Of a DNA stretch of 64,000 nucleotides, positions 12,001-27,000 are shown piece after piece. A program made the translations under genes and the position numbers. Numbering within the stretch: the first letter of the stretch is position 1; each line of letters begins with the position of its first letter. A model generated the notes under the pieces. It saw nothing but the letters and a program-made list of their open reading frames with translations, did no database searches and was not told the origin of the DNA. Source of the stretch: Sitta carolinensis (Eukaryota > Chordata > Aves > Passeriformes > Sittidae); the NCBI GenBank assembly GCA_032173965.1, contig JAVUNC010000019.1:18530234-18594233 (forward strand), in the 5' to 3' direction.

Positions 12001-15000
12001 TGAGTAAAACCTAAGGAAAAATGTTTTATAGTGTTCAAGAGAAAAGGGACAAAGAGTCTGGCTTATGAAAGCTGCAAAATAGAGAAATAAAAAGACAATG
12101 CCTCAACCCACATTCACACAATGCCAAGCGCTGCAGAATTTCCTATGTTTTGCTTAAAAAACCCCCAAAACTAATGCAATTCCTCTGCATGGAAAAATAT
12201 GAAAAGTGACCTTCAACTTTGCTCTGTTTTGCACTTTCTGGTGAACACATCCCAGTTATTTAACTCGATATGAAAGCCTCACCTGATCTCACTTTTGTTG
12301 AAGCGAGGAACGAATGGACGGTTGTCAAACACACTCAGAGTAACCAGAGCTGTGCCATTTAAAGGAGGAGAACCTTTGTCCTTTGCCATCACTGTTAAAT
12401 GCATCTCTCCAGATCTAGACAGGTTTCCAGTTGTAATTATCTTCCCCTCACTCAGATCCTCTATCAGGAAGAATGGGCTCACAGTGGGATCTGGGAGGAT
12501 GTAATACTCAATAAGGCCGTTTTGCCCCTGCCATGAAAGGAACACAACTTCAGGGAACTGGGAGTATGTTTGGAAGGGTTGGGGAAACACTGAAACAAGA
12601 GATCCAAAAAACATCTAAATGTCTCTGGTGAAATGATTTTGAAAGTAGTGATTTTTGAAAGAATGAAAGCTATGGAAGGATACGTACAAATTAAAAAAGA
12701 ACCCAAAAAACAAAGAAGAAAATACACAATACATTGGTCATTTACACAGTAAAAACATGGCAAAAAGTGTCTAATGAAAATAAGTTAGATTTGTAGAGAC
12801 AGTCAGAATAGTGAGGGTGGCACAGGGAGGACCAGTGCCACTCTGCATAGCTGAAGGAGGAGTTTCATTGGGGTCTCAATGCAGATCTCCCACAGTTCAG
12901 CAATTTTCAAAGGCAATTCCACTTTTTATACAAAATCATTGAAAAGGCTGATTAAAAAAAGGGGCTGCTAGATGATTTGCAGCTATGTACCACAGCTGCA
13001 GCTATTCCAACCAAAATTATGCATGAAGAAATAGGAAGGCACCTGCTACACCTATTTTGTTGTCACTTGGAGATGTTTCATCTTGTAAATTATATAATTA
13101 CTAGTGATGTTGTCATGGTGATGTGGTTGACTACTGGATATCCCTGCCAGTGCCTGGATACTATTTGATGGGTGTAGTACAGATATATCAAACAAAATTA
13201 CATTTAAAAATGGGGACAGAGAATCAGCTGGAGTGCCACACTTCAGAGGAGTTTGAAAAGCAGACATTTCCTTGCTCAAACCAGCTATATGATGTTTATT
13301 TTTTACAGATTCTTCTACCTCAGAAGTTCAAATAACTTCAGAGACATTAAATTGCTTCAGTCCTTGTATACTTCTGAAGGACTGATGCATGCAGCTCTGT
13401 GTAGTAAAGGGAAGAATTAAAGGAAATGCAGCTGAAGAAACATGCCCGGAGCCAGGGAGTACATCAGTGTCAAGGCAGAGCCAGCAAAACTCCTAATTCC
13501 CAAATCTCAGAGGTGGTAGTTAGCCAGGATTCCCTTTGTGCTGCACTTGGTGCTGCCTGCCTGGAGAATGGGGCAGGCTGTGTTTGTGCTGCAGCCCAGA
13601 GCAGGGTCAGGAATTACCTGGTCGCGGTCGGTGGCGCTCACGGTGAGGACAGGAGCACCCACGGGATTCACCATGTTGATGGAAGCAGAGTAGGAGCTCT
13701 GGGCAAACACTGGGGCATTATCATTCACATCAATCACTGCAATGCTGACATGGCTGGCTGCCTAGAAAACAAAGTAGTGCCATGCATCTTAGAGTATTTA
13801 GAAACTTTTATTTAGCATCGGTTTTTTCCTTACTTGCACCTGCAATAGAAATTATGAATCAGTCTTTGAAAACGCTGCAGTAAAATATTGTTTGGGATTT
13901 ATTGTGTGAACTCAGCATCAGAGATCACTGCAGGATTTTACCAGAAGAGACAGCAATTCAATGTTGCAGTAGGATTCTTCTTGAAAGGTGTCTGAATGAG
14001 TAAGAACAGGATATGTTTAGGAGACCTCCTCCATCCAGTTAAGGAAACCACATGTGTTCTGATTCTGTTAAAGCAGTGTCTAATATATTTTCAAAAAAAG
14101 AAATACAGCATAACTAGAGCAATCTGTTGAAAATACTTCTTCTCCCATGAAAAATTGTCATATCACTTACAGTTGTAACAGCACAGACAAATTCCAGCTC
14201 CCCAGCACAGGTCAGTCAGCAAAAAATTCAAGGTCAAAGCCTACCATGCATAATTGTGAAGTATTTCACATAATTAAAGTATACTGCGACTTGATGTGGT
14301 TAAAGGCTGTAAAAGTCTGACTCTAAACACGATGAGGTCACTCATTTATGCTACACAATAAATGGCTGGGGTGCATCTCCCTCCCAGTAGTTCAAAATCC
14401 ACTCTGAAGTGTCACTGTTCATTACAGTAATGGTCTCTTACCTGGTAGAAAGGGGCAGATTTATTGTTGACTGCAGTCACTGTAAGGTTGTATTTATTCA
14501 TGGTTTCATAGTCTGGAGAGGTCCTTATCTTAATGATGCCCTGTATTTCATCTATTTCAAATATATTTTCTCCATCACCTGAGACAGATTTAAACAAGCT
14601 TCATCAATCTTAGCAGCCCATTATTAACTACACTCTTAACTTACATGTTTTCTTGTGTCCTAAACTCAACAAAACAATTTTTTTAGTAGTGTATGTATAA
14701 TGTAGAAGAGCAGAAATATTTTGAGTGGATGGGCATTTGAAATGTGAGCCAAGGTTTGAAAATTGTATGAGCATAAATTAGTAACGTTCCAAACCAGGTG
14801 AAAAGAGGTTAGGAAATAACATGGATAATATTAATTATTCTTATAACTGCATAGACAACAAAGTGACAGTGAAGTGACAGACTTTCCTGTTACCTGTGAG
14901 GTTATACAGAATAAAGGCATTGTCTCCTGTGTCTCTGTCTGATGCTGTGATTTTTCCAACTATGAATCCCACAGGCACGTTTTCATACACACTGAAGTCA

Positions 15001-18000
15001 GGCACTGGATCAAACACAGGTGGCCAGTCATTAATATCAGTGATCTTTATCACAACTGTGCAGTAACCCCTCTTCTTCTCAGGGATTCCATCATCTTCAG
15101 CATATACCACAACCTGTAAGTGACACAGTTATTGGTAATGAGAAATCAAAGAGGTTCTTGCATAAGGATTTAAAAAATCTTGGTGAATTTTAAACTTTGA
15201 AATATTCTTAGAAATGTGAAGTCCAGTTCTGAATTTGCCTCAAAATGTTTATTGAAAACCTAAGGGGTCTTTGGGTGAATAAAAAAGTCTTTCAATGTAG
15301 AATCAATAAATTCACCAATATTTTTACTTGAAGCAAAATAAGACCATAAAAAATATCCAGCAGCAGCAACAACAAGAAGATTAACTGAGAATCCTCTCTG
15401 CAAGGTCTCAGTCCAGCCCAGATCCAAGCAGCAGACAGTGCTGAATACATGAGCTGTCATTGTGAGATTAGTTATTCATATGTTGCAGTGTTTGCAGGGC
15501 AGGTGAACAATGAGCTGTGCTTGAATTTCATTCTAGTCAAAAGGCAGTGGCTTGTTTTAATAATGCCTCACACCTTGAGATGCTCCTATTCTAAAACCAG
15601 TGCAGAAAATGTTCAAGCATTCTCAAGCAAAACAAAAGCACAAGTGTCACCTGTTTTCCAATAAAAAAGATAAAGAGTTCTGAATAAAGAAGATGTAAAA
15701 AATCTAAAGCAAACCTGATACTCTGTGGGTTCCTCTTCATAATCAAAGGGGGCAGTGGAATAAAGGATTCCAGTTGTTTCATTTATCCTGAATTTCAGCC
15801 CGTGTCCATTGAGAATGCCATATGTCAGGAAACCATTTCTACCTGTGTCATTGTCCTGAGCTTTCAGCTGCACAATCTGAGTAGCAGGGGAATGCTGTGG
15901 AGGAAGAAAGATTGAGGCTCTCAGAGACTGCTTTGCTGCAATTGCTTGAATTATGTGAAAGTAACAGATACCGCACCCACTTACAGTAGTACAGTCATTT
16001 AAAAATCAAAATTATACAACTTGTTCAGCACAGTAAGACAGTCTCTTGCTTTCTCTAATTTACAGAAAATAATTGTTTTCCTCCCCCATGTCTCCACCTA
16101 TAGCTGCAATTTTCAGGCAGAAATATTATTTCAAACAGCCCAAATGTTAACCTCAAGCCTCTGACTTGCTGTTATTTCTGTTTAACATCCTCTTCTCCTA
16201 TGAAACTCTATGGGTGTGGTCAACTCTAAAATCACATTTATTTCTGAACATTATTTCACTAATAATTATCAAAATAAATAATCTAGTTCTTCCTTTTTAA
16301 CAAAGTTATTTGCACCAAGAATGACAGCAGATATCAGTGTTTCACTTGCAGGGCTATTTGAGACCTGATCTGAAGTTATTTGATCCAACAGGGCACCCAG
16401 CAATTCCCACTGTGTAAATATTTCACATGGAAATCAATTTTTTTCAGGTCAGGAAATGTGATTCTAGTTCTTCTCCATTAAAATAACTGGGAACATTAAA
16501 ATTAGGTATAGTAAGTGAACCTATCTTTAACTCAGTGGTAGAAATTGAGTAGATTTTCAATTAGTTGTGGCTGCTAAAGCCAATGCATGTGCATCAGCTG
16601 GGGATCTCACAGGCAAGACTCTATAAAATATTAACATGATCAATGTGCTTCTTTAAAAAAAAAAAAAAAAATTTAAAAAATATTTAAAAATAAAAGCAAC
16701 CAGCAGATTAAAGCATGAAAAGTGTTGCTTGAAAATTGAAGAGTGAAATGTGGAGCAAGATGCATCTGCATATTGAAATGCTGTGGCTTCTTCTGAAGAG
16801 AACCACAATGTCTGAAAATCTGGCTGAAATCTGGCTTGCTCTCTGCTGCTGATCACTTGTGCCAGCAAAATCACAACAGATTTTGAGCAAGAGGAGAAAT
16901 GTTGCTAAATTAGAGACTTTGCCCTATTGCTTCCCTGTATGAAGCTCCCTTACAAAAGGCTGTGCCCAGCACATCCAACAGAGTTCAAATGCACCTGAAT
17001 ATTCTCTACGTAAAATATTAAAAATTGAGTGGTAGTTTTTCCTTCATAGAGCCCCTTATTAGAAAATATTCACCTTTCCTTCAGTAAGTCCACACTTCTA
17101 GAACATTCTTGTTGCGTATTGGGATTTCCAGCTTGAAATAAATCTCACATCATCATATGGTAGGACAGAACTGCAAGTCTGCCCAGTTCCAGAAGGTTTA
17201 CTTGCATACTCAACAAAAGATTATTTTTATTATCATTATTTTGAAGATTTATTTCTGTGATTCAGTTTGGGTGACATTTTCTTACCTCTGGCAAACTCTC
17301 TTCTAGTAGAGAAGATGGGAAAACTGGTGGGAAATTGTTTTCCTCAATAACTTCCACCTTCACTTCAACTTCATTAAATATGGCAGCATTAGATGAGTCT
17401 GTTGCTCGTACCTTGAAATTCACTGGAAAATCTTCCAGTTCTAGATTCTTACGTGTTCTTACAATACCATTGGATGAATGGATAATGAAATATCCTGGTT
17501 TTTAAAAAAAAAAATCGACCAGAAATTATTCTGGCTATGATTTCATTAGTTGAAACTGAAGATATGAATCCTCCAGTGAAAATGATGCATTATTTGTACA
17601 AATATTGTATGTTACAGTATCCTTCAAAGAACAAAATTAAATTCAACATTTTTACAAGGTTGACAAGAATGTCAGATATATCCAGGGCTGTAAATAATTC
17701 AGAAGGTCAGATAGGAACCAAAATGGAGAAAATTCAATCCACCACTCTCCAGTCAGGTCTTCACTTTGCTCTGGAACAGTCAGAGATTATTTGCCCCTCT
17801 TTCAGTTAGAAATGTTTATATTTCCCAAGAAGTCCTGTTCTTAATGAAGATGAGGAATTTTGCAGCTATCTTCAAGAAAACAACTTCATGCAAAACACTT
17901 TACAAAACTGAAGAACAAATTGGCTGTTTGATGATTGATTAAAATCAGCTCTATATTTAGTAAAAAAACATGTGACAAAGCACTGATGCACTTGACCACA

Positions 18001-21000
18001 TGTAAACTTACTCTAGGCACTCACATCTGTCAGGAAAACATTGCTGAGTTAGTTCTACTAGAAGTTTTTGTGCTGTTAGTTATTTTTTCTCCTGCCAGAG
18101 TTACTTTATGCCTGAGCAGGTAGAGCTGATCTTCCTGCAGCAGTCAGCACACAGCTGGTGAAGCCAGCCCTGTATCACATGCCTTGTGCTGCTGTGACAG
18201 CAATTCAGTCACCTGCCCACACCTGATGCAGATCAAACTGGTGCACTGAGTTCATCCCCATGCAGTGGCTGTGGAACTGAGGTAAGAGCAGAAGGAAGGA
18301 GAGAAGAGGTGACCCAGTGCTGGATGCTGTGCTCCTTGTCTCACACCCCCTCCTCCCGTTATTCCACAGCCAGGGCTCACCCTTCTCATCTCCAGAGGCG
18401 ATGCTGTAGTTCACAGGGAGCTTGTACAGGGCACTGATCTCGACAACAAACGTGTCTGGGGGGGTCTTCTCTGACAGAGGGGCAGGCTGATAGACTTCTT
18501 CCAGGAACACTGGGAAGGACACATCCATGGGAGCAATCATGACTGACACCTGCAGAGATAAGGACGTGGCCATGGGGGTGATGTTTGCAGCTTTAGCAAA
18601 AGCTTTCCTGCTGAGGTGTGAGACAGCACGAGTCCAGGCCTTGGCCAGCAAGGAGAAGCTGGGATTGCTATGTGCTGAGTTTGACACTGCCCTGAAGGCA
18701 GCAAATACTGGTGGGAAACACCAGAAGCCTCATCAATTTAGGTTCACCTGGGTGATTTGATGAATATATAGTTCTAGTTCATCACATACAGCACATTTCA
18801 AAGGACTTGTCTAACTAAGCAGCTCTCAGAGAGATGCACTCATCTCCAGTCTTCCACTGGAGAGGGTGTAACCAGAGCAGAAGCTTGCACCTGCAGTATT
18901 TTAAAACTATTGTTGATGCCTAGGAAGGCTGACCTGGAAAGGAGACTAGACAGAGTAAAAGGAATAAAATAGGTATTTATTGAAAGGCCTCAGAAGGATA
19001 CACTCTGGGCAGTGCAAGAGCCTGGCTGGGGCTACACCCAGGCTGAATCCAAGATGGATCCTGGTCATGAGTTTTCACACTTTCATAAGTTTTGGTTCAT
19101 CTACATATTGGGGTTAATTGTCCAGCCACTGCTTCAGGTGATGAAGTGTCAACCCCCTGGCTTGCCCCCTTCCCTTGGCAATTGCTTATGCTTTTTGGGT
19201 AACAGTTGCCCTTGATTCTGTTTTGTCCAACCACTCCACAAAGAGAACCTACCAACACCCAATATGAAGTTTCAGAGTTACACACCAAGTAGCAGAGAAT
19301 CTGGAAAATATAAAAGCTAAAACCCAAGGCATCATTGTAACTGATTTATAGATTAAGAACAAAAGGTGATAGGTGGTAAATAAAAATTGCCTACTACTTC
19401 AAAAAATAAAGATAATTTATTTCTGCTGCCAGACAGCTGTTGCCCAATCCTCTAAAGAATGATGGCTTGTAATTCTACATTTTAATTTAAAGTTATTGAA
19501 GAGAATTTTCTACATCTTTATCCATATAGATTTCTAGTTATTTTTTTAAATTCTGCTCTGATATTTAGTGGCAAAAGATCACCAGCAATGTATAAGCACT
19601 GTGTAAAAATAAATTTTTAATCATATTTACATTTCTCACTCTTCAATCTAGAAATTATTTTTTCTTACATTATACGAAAATAAACAGGAACACTTTATTT
19701 GCCATCTCCTGTTTGTTTCTCACATATGTCCATTACATCCTTTCTGACTGTCCCACTCTTTGACCTTGCACAGAACTCTCCACTGCTCTAATCCTCCTCC
19801 TCACAGCCTGCAGCTTCAGTCTGTCTTTTCTGAAATGGAATGATCACAACCATTTTGGGTGCTGTGCCAGCAATTGCTGGGGCAGCATAGCTTGGTAACT
19901 GTTATCTCATAGCCTGAAACAGAAATAAATCTCTGACATTCTGGTTCCTGGTTTGCATTGTTTTGCCTAATTAATACCCCTTCCTGGTGTAGCTATGCTC
20001 AGTTTGGAATGAAGCAATCTGGGGAAATAACTGTGCAGTAAACAGAGTGCAAGGTAGAAATTTTAGTACCTTTACAGAGGTTGAGAGAGGCGGCAGACCC
20101 GAATCCGTAGCAGTGACGTTCAAGGAGTAATACAGGGGAGCAGTTTGTTTGGATAAGTCCCTTGTCAACCTGAGCTCTCCTGTGCTACTGGAAAGACTAA
20201 AGAGGCCTTCTGAGTTTCCACCTGAAAGCAGAAAAAGAAGCACTGGGGATGTTCCCTGGACCAGCAGAGACAAGTGGCTGAAGTGTAATCCCAGGAGTGA
20301 AGAGACACAGTGGAAATCCTATTCTGCACATGTGATTTGGAGCAAGACACCCCCTCTAGTCCAACCTCTTGGCTCAAAACATGGCCAGGAGTGAATTCAG
20401 CTCACGTTGTTCAAGGCTTTGGTCCATCAGGTAAGAATCTCAAAGGACAGCCTCTCTGGGCAGCCTCTTCCATTAATTACTGATCTTCATGGAGGATTTT
20501 TCTACCCCTTCTATCCAGTTCAATTTATGACCATTCTCTCCCATTCTGGTGTCATGCAGCTTGCTTTAGCATTATCAAGAATCCCAGTAATAAACAGCCC
20601 TAAGATTTATTTTTTCTATCATACCTGAAATATTGTAGAAAATGCCTTCATCATAACCCTTGCCTTCATCTCTTGCATTGATGTCTACTACCAGGGTGCC
20701 AGCTGTAGAATTGTCTGGGAGGATCTTGTAATATGAGGACTGGTCAAACACAGGTCCTTCTTCATTGACATCTTGCACAGTAACTGAGAAAGAATCACCA
20801 CATTTGGTGAGTTTTACCTAAATGGTCACAAGTTGTTTTTTTCAGCTAATATAAACCAACACAGCTCCTCTGAATGAGAATATATCCAGTCATACTGACC
20901 AAAAGTAGGGCTGGCCAAAAGCTAGGATACCAATTTCACAGAAATCTTTGTCTTTTTTCCCCCAACAGAATAAATTTATTTAATTTCTTTAAGGAAAAAA

Positions 21001-24000
21001 AGCCAGCAGTCAAGCACTGTTATTTTCACAAGACTAAAAATCCCTGTCAACACTGTTTATCACCCTAAAACTGCCATTCCGTATGCAAGCAGAAAAAAAC
21101 ATGAATTATGTTTTTGGAAACCTTTTCAATCAAAATACCAATAGGTTCTCAGAAAATAGGAAAAAAATTGTGAATATATTAAAGGAAGTAATGACAGTTT
21201 GTGTGAAAAATCCTAAATTTTGACATGGCAAGCTTTTTTTCTAGAAAAATTTCATCTGACTATAGTGAAAAGTTCACACCATCATTTCTGATAATTTACT
21301 CTGGCAGATTGCATTACTATTGGTTTATGCCCCAGAATTACACATGCTGAAGTTTTCCCTAGGGTTAATGAAAGTTCATTTTCTGTGGTAAAGTAGAGTT
21401 ACCTGTAATGTTTGCTGTGTCCTGGAGATGTGGCTCTCCAGGATTGAAAGCTTTCAAAATAAACATATACTGGGAATGACTTTCATAGTCCAGAGGCTGA
21501 AGGGTTGCAATATCTCCAGAAAGTTCTCCAACATAAAATGAAGTTGTCTCTCCAGTTATGGTGTAATGAATCACAGCATTGTACCCTATATCTGCATCTG
21601 TGGCTACCACACTCAAAATCTAAAATAAAAGGGAAAACAGTCAGTAACAAAATGTTTGGAGCAGAATAAAGAGAGTGGCAAAACATGCACACAAGACTGG
21701 TATTGACCCACAGAGTGTTTACTGACTGAATTACTCATTAATTGATTAATTCTGGCCCAGCTTGTGGCAGAGCAGTTACAGACTGTCAGGTGACACCTCT
21801 TCCCTTGACTCCTGTAAACCATTAGGTTACATCTGCAAGGCAGGAATGGATGCAACAGGGAAGTTGTGATGCTCCATTCCTGGAAGTGTTCAAGGCCAGG
21901 CTGGATGGGGCTCTGGGGCAATCTGGCCTTAGAGAAAGGTGTCCCTGCCCAGGGCTGAGGGGTTGGAACAAGATGATCTTTAGTGTCCCTTCCAATCCAA
22001 ACTATTCCATGATTCTAACACAAAAAAAGCTTAAGATCAGAGGGATACTGGACATAGGCACAACACCTACAGCACTAAACATCTTTAAAACATGCTGCCC
22101 ACAGATCCAGTGAAAACTCAATCTGTGTTGAATTGGGTGGAATCACTGCTGAGGACAAGAGGGAAAGGGGAGCTACTCTCACTCTATGGGAGAGTTTTGG
22201 GAAGAATCAGTGGGGCAGGTACTCCCCTGTCATACAAACCAAACATGCTGTGTGATTCTACAGGCCCCACAAAGTAAAAAATGATGTTCACCACTGCTCA
22301 GTCATGAGAGGTTACTGCCCCTTCCAAGTGAAAAACAAGAAAGAGCAGGCTGAGAGAAACCAAGAGAGAAAACAAGAGCAGAGCAGGCTGTTTATTCTTA
22401 GTGCCACACACCACATGTGGAGGCTCATTCTCCCTCACAGCCACGGAGTAGGATTTTTGAGGAAACACTGGTGGGTTGTCATTCACATCTTCCACAGTGA
22501 TGCTCAGAACTAAGCTTGCAGATTGTGGTGGCTTGCCAGAATCAGTGGCCTGTGAAGGAACAACTTGTCATTAAAAACAGCATTACTTTGACACAAATTT
22601 ACTCTGCCAGGTAGATTTTGCTCCAAAATTTGTGAGCTTTTGCCTCTGAAGTCTTTCTGCTGGACCAGTTATCCCTCAGTGACACTTCTCTAGCCCTGTG
22701 CTTGATTAGTTGTCCCATCTTCCTGCAGCTGGTATCCTCACCCCATCACATGCTCTGCCTCTCATTAACAATTAATCAAAAGCTCAAGCCTGGATGCAGA
22801 TCAAACATGTCATGTGATCAGATGTGGCACTAAGCAACACAAGACTGTGATATACAGATATCTGTGCTGTGGTAGTTGAAAGAATGAGGAAATCCCTTGC
22901 ATTTTGAGGGCTTAAAGTGGCAGCAAAGCAAGTTGTGAAGAGCATGCAGTATGTGGCAAATTCACAGTCAGTTTTACACTGCACCAACATCTGCCATAGA
23001 GAATCCTCATGTATGTTTTCATATAAAATTTTCAATTAGTCTTAAAAAGTGTCCACTTTTATTAACTTGAAATTTTTCCAGAGGACACTGCTCAACTTTA
23101 AAAATGTCTCCTCTATATCTTGCATAAGTTTTTTGACCTGTAAAAATGTCCTTCAAATATATTTGTACTTGATGGCCAGTGCTGTAACACTTCTTTGCAT
23201 GCACAGTAATTGATCTGATTAGCAGCAGTAAAAATCAATGAAATCAGCTAGAATAAATAGATATCCTCATGGATGCTGAGTGAAAGTTTATGCTTTTTTT
23301 TTTTTTTTTTTTTCTTGAAAAAATCTCATTTCAGGTATTTTTTAAAAGATCGAAGGACATGTATTTTGGAAAATGAAGCAAAAATAAGGGAAAGGGATAA
23401 ATAACATGGATTGGCACAGCAGCTGTATGGTCTAAAATGGACCCAGGAATGCTTTGCAGACGTCACAGTCAGCTGTTGTGTGACTGTGACCTTTAAAATT
23501 TGGGGTTCATAAGTCATTTATCCAGTAATACCAATTTACAGAGCAGAAAACAGAGCTCTGCATACAAAACATAAGGAACAGTCAAAACTCATGCATATAT
23601 TCAAATGGAATTCTCTAAGATTTAGTGGTTTTCTTGTGATAGTTCAGTATTTTCTCTTTTTTTAATCCTGAGAATTCTGTGAACTTGAATCACATTTGTC
23701 AACTTACCATTATTTTCAATTCATAACTGTCCATCACTTCTCTGTCTAAGGATTTTTTTATCATCAGCTTGCCAGTAGAACTGTTAATATGGAATGTTCC
23801 AGCAAAATCATCTTGCAGAGAGTAGCTGATAAGTGCATTATCTCCTACATCCAGATCAGTAGCAGCAAATGTGCCCAAATCTAGATCAGCTACATTCTCA
23901 GGAGCTGATAAATGAGTTTGGATCCATGCTGAGAAAACTGGAGGGTTGTCATTGAGGTCTTCAACTCTCACAGTTACCTATATTAATAAAAAAAAAAAAA

Positions 24001-27000
24001 AAAAAAAAAAAAGGCACAAATTTGATCTGTAGAAGCTGTGTCCAGAGGAGAATTTTGATTTATTTTAATCCATGGAAGCCTGTAGGGAAAAAACAAAAAC
24101 CAAGGAACAAAACCCAAAGGGATAGATAACACCTTCAGATTTTTCAGCTTTGAGCATTTTCACAACCTCTGCATTTTTTATCTTTTTTAATTCTCAGCTG
24201 CAAGACAACATGTATGTGACATAACACTCTCTAACTGTAAGAGCTGAGCAGAACTAATGACCTGGGGCTTTTTGGCTCATCTGCCTCATGCAGTTGACAG
24301 AACTATGCACAGAACCAGTTTTGGTGTTAATCAGTTTCTCTGGTTATATGTTGTTCATAAGGAGCTCTCAGGGACTGACACAATCTGTGAAGTTAACAAT
24401 ATCTCCAGATGGTAATATCTCCTCAGGATATAAAAAAAAGGGAAATTAAATAGAAGGTTCTCAAAGCTTCACATTTGCATGACAGAAGACACTTATCCAA
24501 ACCTTGCTTGACTGTTAATATTTTTTAAAGGCATTTCATATTCCTTGATAAAAGCTATTTTGAAATGCATATTCCATACCAAAGCAACAGCTGTGTTGGG
24601 TGGCACCAGAGAATCCCCAGCTTCCACAAGGATGCTGTACAGGTCTCCTTGCTCCCGATCCAGCTGCACAAGGGCCACGATGTCTCCTTGGTCCCCGATG
24701 GAGAACTTGTCCTGGTGGGATTTCAGTGAGTACCCAACCTCCACAGCTATGCTTCCAGTCAGAGCCTTCACAGAGCCCACTGCAGACCCTGGGGCTTTGT
24801 TTTCCTCAATGCTGAACTCGTAGCTGGAGCTCTCAAAAGTCAGTCCAAAACTGGTGTCATTTACCAGCAAGTAGAGAGTAACAGAGGCTGAAGAGAAAAA
24901 ACAAATTAAAATAGTGAAGTCACTGCTAAAATCATCATGATCCATGCTCTGTTTCCTTAAGCTCTTGAGGAACTAGTGGAAAATGATAGAAATTATCAGA
25001 TAGGAAAGAAAAATGATAAGAAAAAAGAACCAATAGTGCTGAGGATTAATAGGTAACACAAAACATGATACATTTTACAACCAATTGATTTTCTAGAATA
25101 ATCTCACTTCCTGATTACAGAAGTGTTGCTTCAGTGTGACAGGAGAACAAGGATCACCAGTCTGAAGCTAATGGCATGTGCAAGTGTTTTACACTCCTTA
25201 AAAATCAAACCCTTAATTGCTTTGTGACAAGAGAGGAGAGATGTCTATAAACCCATGAGTGCCTTTTCTGTTGTGACCACTTGTCCTATTTTAAGAAAAT
25301 CAGTTGTTTTCTCCTGTTCATGATAAATTAATCTTAACCTCCAAAAAACACATGAAAAAGTTACAAAACATACTATGTGATTGAATATTTTTGAGGACCA
25401 GAAACTCGTTAAGGGTGATTTGCCAGCTTCTGTTTGTTTAAATGTTTCTAATATTAGGAAGATAAAGGAAAACTGAAAAAGAAACATATTGACAATATTA
25501 TTTGAATGCATCTTTTTGAGTGACTACAACTGTGGAGTCCTGGGTTTTGTACCATAAGTACAACTGCAATAAATGAAGTTTTAAAAATTATTTCTAACCA
25601 GGGCTAGTAAAACCAAATTTTCTGTTAATATGATCAGCATGGAGGAGATCAAAAGGTAAAAAGCAAATATTCATCATCATTCAAATGTAACTTTTTTTTT
25701 TTCACTAAATTCAGTTTGATTGTCAGCAATGGTATTAATTTCAAATTGAAATGTTTGCAAGGGTTATGTTTATGTGGGAAAAGAAAAAAGGGTAAAAAAG
25801 ATGGCTTACCATTTGAGGTAAGCTGAGGAACTCCATGATCAGTGGCAATAACTGTCAGTGTAACAACTGTGTCAGCTGTGATGTGGTCCAGGTTACTGCT
25901 GAGGGTGATTTCTCCAGTGGCATTATTTATATGGAAATCATCAGAATGGTTCATGAAGCTGATTAAGGAGCAATCAGGAGAGCATTCATATTAATGACCT
26001 TGCAAGTGCCATCTACTTACTGCTACCTCTGTAAGGAGCACTCAACAGACAATACTTGCCTATTTATAATGAACAGTTTTTAATTGCTGTCTTTAGCCTA
26101 AAATATATTGGCCTTTTAGTCCCAAGTAAGACTTCCATCATGAAAATGTGCAGCATTCATGCCTTCAGTTCCTATTGCACCCCAAGGTTTTGATGTTCCC
26201 ACTAGGAGAAGGCAGATCTTGCACACTCTGCTGCATATTCAGCAGTAGGAGAAACCCAAGTGACATTCATATGAAGACCTGCTAATTCCTGGTGTTCAAT
26301 AACCTCTCACAGATAACTGGATTGCTCTCAAGTGATGTATTTTAGATACAATGCTATCTCATAGTTAAAAATAACTTCTGTCAAAGCAGTAGTTTTAAAC
26401 ATCCACAAGTTAACTGCTCATTTGTCCTTCTCAATCTTTGTTCTTAACATCAAGGTATCCTGGTATCTTCCATGATTTAGGGCTCATAGAAATATCTTTC
26501 TCCACTGATTTTTCTATGCATAGTGCATTAAGGGAGTTAATTCCTTAACTCCTCCTCATAGCAAACAGAAGATACATAAAAAGAGTCAGATTCATTTACT
26601 TCCTACCCAGAAACTCCAACGTGTTATTCAAAATTTCAGAAACTGAAATAAATCTTGGCTGTGGGTTTTTGTTGCCACTTTATCATTTGGTTGTGCCCTC
26701 TCTTATGACATAATCATGATTTGATAAGCAAAAACACCCAGTAATGACTGTTGTTCTTACTAAGTACAGAAATCATAACCGATTACAGCACTTGTAAAAT
26801 ATTTATGAAGAGATCTTATCCTTCTTAAGACCAATAAAAGTACCTTTCTGTGTCTCTCACAACAGGTACTTATTAACTCACAGAAATGTACCTGTATGAA
26901 ATGACAGCGTTGTTCCCAAGGTCGAGGTCAGTGGCAGACACTGACAGGACAAACTCTCCTTCCTTTGCCGCTGCCACATGGACGCTGGCTGAGTACTGTG

